23,687 nucleotides of DNA from Plakobranchus ocellatus (lineage: Eukaryota; Mollusca; Gastropoda; Plakobranchidae): assembly GCA_019648995.1 (NCBI GenBank), contig BLXT01006999.1, forward strand, positions 3,226,639 through 3,250,325, written 5' to 3'. Each line of letters opens with the position of its first letter. Position 1 is the stretch's first letter. Of this stretch, positions 12,901 through 19,753 are shown one piece after another. Below the pieces are notes generated by a model. That model did no database searches. It saw nothing but the letters and a program-made list of their open reading frames with translations, and had not been told where the DNA came from. The translations under genes were made by a program, and so were the position numbers.

Positions 12901-15900
12901 GAGGAAAAAACCTCCAAATTATAGTTGTCAAGGCATTCAGCAATCTGCCTACAGTCACTGACCAAGCCAAGGGTGAGAGAAGTGGACATGAGATGTAGGG
13001 GATGGGGTGGGGGGAGATACCTCTTCCCTAGTGCTCTGTGCTAACCATGATACATGCATGAAGAAAAACATAACAAAATCCGGTGCTATCTATCACTTTA
13101 AATAGGTGATTGTTTATACTAAAGTGTACTAAAAAATTTTTTTTAATCTGATTATTAATTCAGATTCTTTGATTTCAGTCAATACAAGCTAAGGCAATAC
13201 AACAACAACAAAAAAATGGATAGATGGTGTGTAGGATTCCCATATTTTTTTAATCAGCCATGTTTCTTGGCCTTGGTTTTATGATCACAAAGACAAAACA
13301 AAACAAACAAACAAACAAACCAAAAAAAAGCATCAATATAATAGAACGTTTTGCTCTGTCCCTTGCTTTGCTTAGCTCAAAGTTACAAAAAATATAGCGA
13401 GTCAACTTATGGTGTCAAGAAAAATTATGTTCAAGCAAGAAACATTTAACTGTGTCTCCTTTTTTTAAGGTCCTTATTTCTTGTAACAAAAAGTTTAAAA
13501 AAAAAAATTTTTTTTAATCAGTACAGAAAGTTTAAAGTTATGATTTATGGAATAATATCCCACGGAATGTCACAATCATTTTTATATTAAGCTTCCAACA
13601 GAGTAAAAACAGTTGTATCTTCATCAAAACCAAAACATCTAAAAAAGTTACATACTTCTTTATCTCAAAATTAAATCAAATTAAATAGAGGACAAGACTG
13701 GATGTAAGAAAAATAAATCAATGTTAAAGACAACAAAATGGAATCAGTAAAGATGCAGCTTTTCTTGGCAAACCATGCAGCAGATAAACAAATGAGAAAA
13801 GCCAACAAAAAAAGTGGTTGCTTATAAGCTAAAACTAAAAGTGAATCCCTTTCCCTTGGTGCAATGGATTTTTTTTCATTCAGAATCACCCCCCCCCCCC
13901 AATTAAAAAATAAATAAATAAATAAAACACGATCTGTATGATGATGATAAAAAATGAGTGCACAGGTGTTGGCCAGTTATATCCCTTGAAACCCTTGCTG
14001 CCTCTTATCAACTCATTTACACAGTTTGGGGGTTAAACACAAGAAAAAAATATATAATCTCTCTATTCAGTTTAATACAGAAATCTATGTGATCTTTCCT
14101 TTCTACTACGGGGATTAAGATGAAGTGATGGTTATATATGGATGCTGACAAATCTCAAGTTTCAAATAGCATTCTTAACGAATTCAAGTATGAATTCGTC
14201 TTTTAAATCAAAAGATCGCATTTTGTTTAGGAGACTGTTAAGGCGAAATATCAGCAGAAAATCATTTCTGTGTAATACTTCTATTTCATCACTGAACAAG
14301 TGGATAGTCCACATAAGAGCAATTACTCTCCTTAAATTTCATTCCGTATAAACCTACCCTTCTCTTTTTTTTTTCTTGCAAACATTGAACCACAATTTTT
14401 TTTCTTTTTGTCCAAAGTGATGTTAGTCACTTTAATTTAATCTACAGCTGTTTCTTATGGAGACATTCTGGAAGTTTTTACAGAACTTTTTCTATTTTAG
14501 TCTTTTCATCAGATGGTCAACACAAACATGTTCCCATCACACTTCATGTAAATTTCTTTCCTATTCACAATGGCAATTTTGTAATATGTGATTAACCCAG
14601 TCCAAATCAGCCATAGACTATAAAGTTAATGTTTGCAGATTCTTCATGTTTTGATGGATAAACGAAATAAAAACTCTAGTAAAATACCAGTGGCATTAAT
14701 CAGTTAAACCCAACTATGTGCAAACCTACATGAAACTTCCCTGAGAGTCTCAATGAAGTGCTTTGAATACAAAAGTACAGGATTTTAACTGGAGTTTCAA
14801 ACTGAACCTTCTATAATTTAAGAAACTTTGATTGAGGACGTTCCATCCTGAGCACTTTGTACTAAAAACCATAATGGAAGATTTTTGTTTTTTCCAGAAA
14901 AGAAACTACTCATAATAAAGCATAAACCACACTAAGTTGTTAATCACTCAATCTTTCATAATGATAATACAAACCTAATAAGCTAATCATTTTCATCATT
15001 TTTATAAAAAAAAAATTTAAAAAAGAACTGTTTAAAAAATATGACGAATCACTGAGATATTTAACAAAAGAGAGGGGTTGTAAAATTAGTTGCCCGTTTA
15101 TTAGGGCTTGCAACCCAAAATTATCATTGCTATTCTTTTCCCTAAGCTCTTCAGATGCATTGTATCTCCTCCAATGTTTTTTTGCTATGAATAGACTACG
15201 GTTTTGATAAAAACAAGGAGTCTTGAAAGATTTGGCAAATACAGTCCATAGCTTTTCCCTTCTATCTTTTTTAAAACTCATTTTCTTGATAATATATGAT
15301 TATTTTATTTTCAAACTTGTTCAGAAAGAAAAGAATATATTTATACAATGCATTTATTTCCTTTCTTTTTTGAAAGATAAAGCTCATTCAAACTAATCTC
15401 AGGATAAATGATTAAAGCTGGACCTTATTCAAGAAAACCCACGAAATTCTATGTTGATTTGGAAAAAAAAAGGAAAAGAAAAAAGGACAGGATTGCTACA
15501 TGGTTTGCGTCGAGCTGATCCAACAGACGATGCTTGGTCCTCACCAGTTCTGCACGGACTTGAGTCAGCTCTTGTTCCAAACTGTGCCGTGCTGACTCTG
15601 ATTCTTATGTTTCAAGGTGAAGGTCAGTTCAAATAGATAGAAGCAAAACATAAAAATAAGAATAGTTGGGTGAAAAATTGAGATTTCTTATAATGCACTT
15701 AATTAATCTAAAAACATTTTTAAAAATTAAAAAAAAAACCAACTAATATTTTAAAACTATGCTTAAGTGTATTGTTAAAAAAATGACCATCACATTGATT
15801 GATAATTGTTGCTGCTGATATATTAATACTTTAAGAATTACAGGAGCTGCTACCACTATTGTTATAGTGTAAATGTTTCAGACTACTTCCACTGATTATT

Positions 15901-17476
15901 ACAAGCGCTTCACAAACAGATGAAGGTTTCCCGCACAAAATTATACACATGCCATTCAAATTTTATGTAAAATAAAAAAATATCACAGTTATGGGTAAAG
16001 AGTTGAAATTATATAGTAAGTGGTGATTTTTTTTTCTTTTTTTTTTTGATTTTTGCTAGACTCTGATTAATAACCACAAATGTGAAAAATTATGCAATTC
16101 TTGTAGATAAATTCTGAAAACTGCTGTGGGTAAAATCTCATCAAAATGGCATGTATGATATTTTTCCATGAAATCCTTAGACCACTATTATTATACTTTT
16201 TCAATACTAAACCAGCAGAAATGAATTTTGATTTGTAAAGTCGGTGTCTCACAAAAGTCACAAAACCAGTCGAAAAGTGTCATAACTTACATTTGTGAAG
16301 TTTGCCAATGTGAAACCTTACTAGAGCTGTGTTGATTTATGAGCCTAGATATGGATGGGATTTTTTATTTTTTTGGAAAAAAAACCACTTCAGAGAAGAA
16401 AAAAATAAGAGCTTAAAATTCTGTTTTTTTTCATCAAAAGCTACTGCAAGTCATTAGGTAAAATAAAGTGGGTCCCATACTTAGTGCTTAGTCCAAGCAT
16501 AGGGGAACCAGGAGTATGGTCCTGATTGTTTTTGGCATATGGCATTATGAGGTAGTTTGCTATTGCTTTCTCGTGGCCTTTACTTTCGCTGGAACTTAAG
16601 AGACCTAGCTACCCATTTTTAGTGCTGGGTTGGCAAAGAGGAGCGACGAAAAATTGATTTGGCCAGGACTGGTCTCAAATTATAGATTTATACTAATCTA
16701 ATAAATATATCTGAATACCATAATATCTCTAATGGTATTCAGGTCTTTCATCATTATTCTAAAGCTTTACAAATTTTTGCCCCCTCAAATTGTTATGACG
16801 TCTAACAAGTCATATTAAGCAACGAAATGTTACAGTGGTGCAATGTTTATCGATCCAACACTCCTATGCACACACCTGTGAGACCAGCCGACAACTCCTC
16901 AACCTTTCCGACGGAACTTTCTAGAGCCTCGTTCTTGGCCTGCAGATCTTCCACTTCTCTCTGCAACTCCTCCAAGGTTGACTCAAGGTGAATGCGAGCA
17001 TCTTCTGCCTGAACAAGGATACCGAAATCACATTTAAAATAATGTTATAAAAGTAATCATCATCTTCATGACAATAATAGGCTTGGTTTTTGTATAATGC
17101 CAGTCTACAACAACTTGATTTCAACCAAATGAGCGCAACAAAATCGGTAGTAACTTTTTTTAAAGACTTGATTCAGTGATCTGGCAAGATGTTACGTTCC
17201 ATGAAATTGCCAGGAAATTAGGTCCTTTTAAACTAATTTAACTCATTGGGCATGGGGCTGAATCACACAGTGCAAAAAGGTAAAGAGGAAGACCTTAAAG
17301 CACACAGAGAGGGACTTTCAAGGCAGAGATGAAAGAGACAGGAACAAAATGGACAGAGATGACAACATTGGCCATCCACAACATAGGATGGGTTGCAGAA
17401 GTTTTGTTGCTGGCCTATCCTCCGATATGGGGTCAGAAAGGCTGATAATGATGATGATGATGATGATGATGATGAC

Positions 17477-17512
<36 letters not shown>

Positions 17513-19083
17513 CAATTTTTCAGAAAATCAATGTAAATGAGATTGTTATCAAAACTGCGTGTCATGCTCCCTATTTGGGTCAAGCTTCTCAAAACCACAA
17601 GTTTCCCCAGGCAAGGAGAAAGAGGACAGCTACATCAGTGACCTGGTTCATAGGCACTATCAGTTTCAGCAGGACAAAAATAAACAGGTCACCAGGCCTT
17701 TATACTTTCAAGCAACAAGTAATACACCTGGCATGCTCCAGCAGAAAAGAACAAAGAAAAATAAAGCAAGAGGGCTGCTAGGCAGTTATCCAAATATACA
17801 AACATGATCAAGGGCTGGGATCTTTTTGCTTTCAGGGCCTCTGTCAGGCCAGGGCTCTGGTGGTGGGTTTGAAAGGGCACCTGCAGCTCTCAGGACAGGT
17901 TTGCTGTCAAACATGAACCAACCAACAATTTGGACAAACCACTTTATTATTATTTTTATTATTATCATTATCATTATTATATATATTTTTAAAATGACTC
18001 CCACAAGAGCAATGACTCTAATCTGACCGTTTTAGCTGTCTGATAATTATCACACAATGCACGAAAACCTGTACTGATACTGAATAAGGCAGGCAGACCT
18101 GTGATTGCTTAAGCCTGCTCTTATCTATGACCCTAATCATGTTGGGGCTTTAAATTTGTCTTCGCATAATATCCTGCTTAAAGTTTTCCTTAGTCACACA
18201 ATGAAGTTTAGACTCTCAAGGAAACTGTCTATAATAAAATGGGACTTTGAAAAAACATCAAGCCACAGCGAATGGAAAGATAATAAATGGATCGATTAAG
18301 CTACAAATTAATCCAGACAAAATACAACTATGAGAAAAGCCACTTTGACTAAGCTAGGCTTGCCAAGATATGAAGTCTGAGATAAGTTCACAGTGAACAG
18401 CAATGGCAAAAACGGAATTATCTAAACTCTACAATAGTTCTACCTTTTTCTTATCACGCAGAGCTGTGTCTAGGCGTGCTTTAAGTGTGTCGTCCTCAGG
18501 TAACGCAGGCAGTCTCTCTGCTTCAGGTAGATTGGTGGATCCGCTGGTGGATCCGCTGTGTTGAGAGCCACTTGTGCCATCACGCGCTGTTGACACAAAC
18601 ACACAAAACACTATCATGATAGTCACACTATGAGATAAGGGAACAATTCCTGGCAAAACAATATTTAGTACGTATGTTACGATGCTGTCTATATCTTAAA
18701 CCAATAGTGTTCCATACAGATGTGGCTACCATTGAAAAAATCTCAATGAGTGAATAAATCTTGCCAATAGCTGAGATTCTTTTGTCTCCATAGAGATTTT
18801 TTCTATCTACTTTGCCTGCTAATTTTGGTGTCAAACTTTATTTGTATTATCAAAGTTTCTACTTGAAAAAGTGTGAAACAATGATCTTTTTTTTTTAACA
18901 GGAAAAAGAACATGAACTAGTTTGGCAAAATGTATACTTATTTGTAAACGAAAATTAAGAGTTGAGGGTGAAGGAAAGAAGGAAGGAAAGATGGGGACAA
19001 GGGGAGGAAGAGAGAAGGGCAGAAAATGAATAAAAGAGAAGGAAGAGAAAAAAAAATGGAAGGGGGGAAGGGGGAGAGAGAGA

Positions 19084-19122
<39 letters not shown>

Positions 19123-19689
19123 GGCGAGAGAGCGAGAGAGAGCATATAACTATACACATTCATCTAGTCTTACCGTCTGCCAAACGCTGCTCTAGGGCGG
19201 CCACCTCAGCTTGCAGGGTAGTGATCTCCCCTTGGTGCCGCGCCCTGAGGGCGGCCATCTTGTCGCGGTGGTGTTCATGCAGGGAGGCCGCCTGCTGGCG
19301 CAACTCCTCCGCCTTCTCCTGCAGCTTCGCCTCCAAGCTCTGGCAAAATTACAGCTTCATTTTAACCATCTCAACATTTAATGCTGCATCGAAAGTCACA
19401 GCGCAAACAATCTTTCTTTTATTTAAAAAATTCACACTGCAAACAATTTTTCTTAAAAAAACTAATAAAGGCCTAAGCGATGGGGGAGTTTAGCCAACGG
19501 GGTATACACTGTTTATTCTTTATCTTAAAGCCACTTGAAATCGCTAAATGTTCGAAGCTTTTGATCTCCCATGGTTAAATCCTGCAGGCAAATCAACAGA
19601 GGCGTTATGGCGCCATTTCTGCCGTGATTTCTAGTCTCAGTTGTTTGGGAGGGAAAGCTTTGACCCGATAAATAGTTGAAGTTTTGTTA

Positions 19690-19753
<64 letters not shown>

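Larger units (their letters stand above)
10880..15499 (-). other. TRIP11 intron E-F, 4,620 bp (largest intron in window)
   Basis: The donor is CAT|gtagca (or gtgagg 45 nt earlier) and the acceptor is ttgtttcag. The transcript's 3' end of the intron is filled by two adjoining minisatellites (10940-12182). From 12183 to 15499 it is AT-rich, with a C12 run at 13889-13900, (CAAA)n near 13297-13320, (AAAT)n near 13908-13925 and many poly-A/T tracts. I recognise no gene there. Minus-strand frames at 12341-12796 and 14940-15281 lack coding character. Confidence 0.75.
15598..16875 (-). other. TRIP11 intron D-E, 1,278 bp
   Basis: A GT-AG intron (gtgtgt to aagaatcag). It contains an unclassified GC-richer segment at about 16470-16680 and a perfect inverted repeat at 16711-16742. 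The rest is AT-rich. Confidence 0.8.
17009..18443 (-). other. TRIP11 intron C-D, 1,435 bp
   Basis: A GT-AG intron (gtagaa to ttgttcag) holding a LINE 3' end with (GAT)n tail, two fragments of a dispersed repeat on either side of it, and an imperfect (ATT)n at 17943-17985. From 17990 to 18443 nothing is recognisable. Confidence 0.82.

Noticed and set aside
14940-15281. 113-codon minus-strand frame ([19 protein letters not shown]...)
   Set aside because: It is AT-rich, with F/K/L/S/I-dominated composition as expected by chance in this intron. No domain was recognised and no splice signals fit the TRIP11 phases.
17349-17540. Poly-methionine / poly-isoleucine open frames on both strands
   Set aside because: They are (GAT)n read as ATG or as ATC/ATT codons. 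The real content is a LINE tail.
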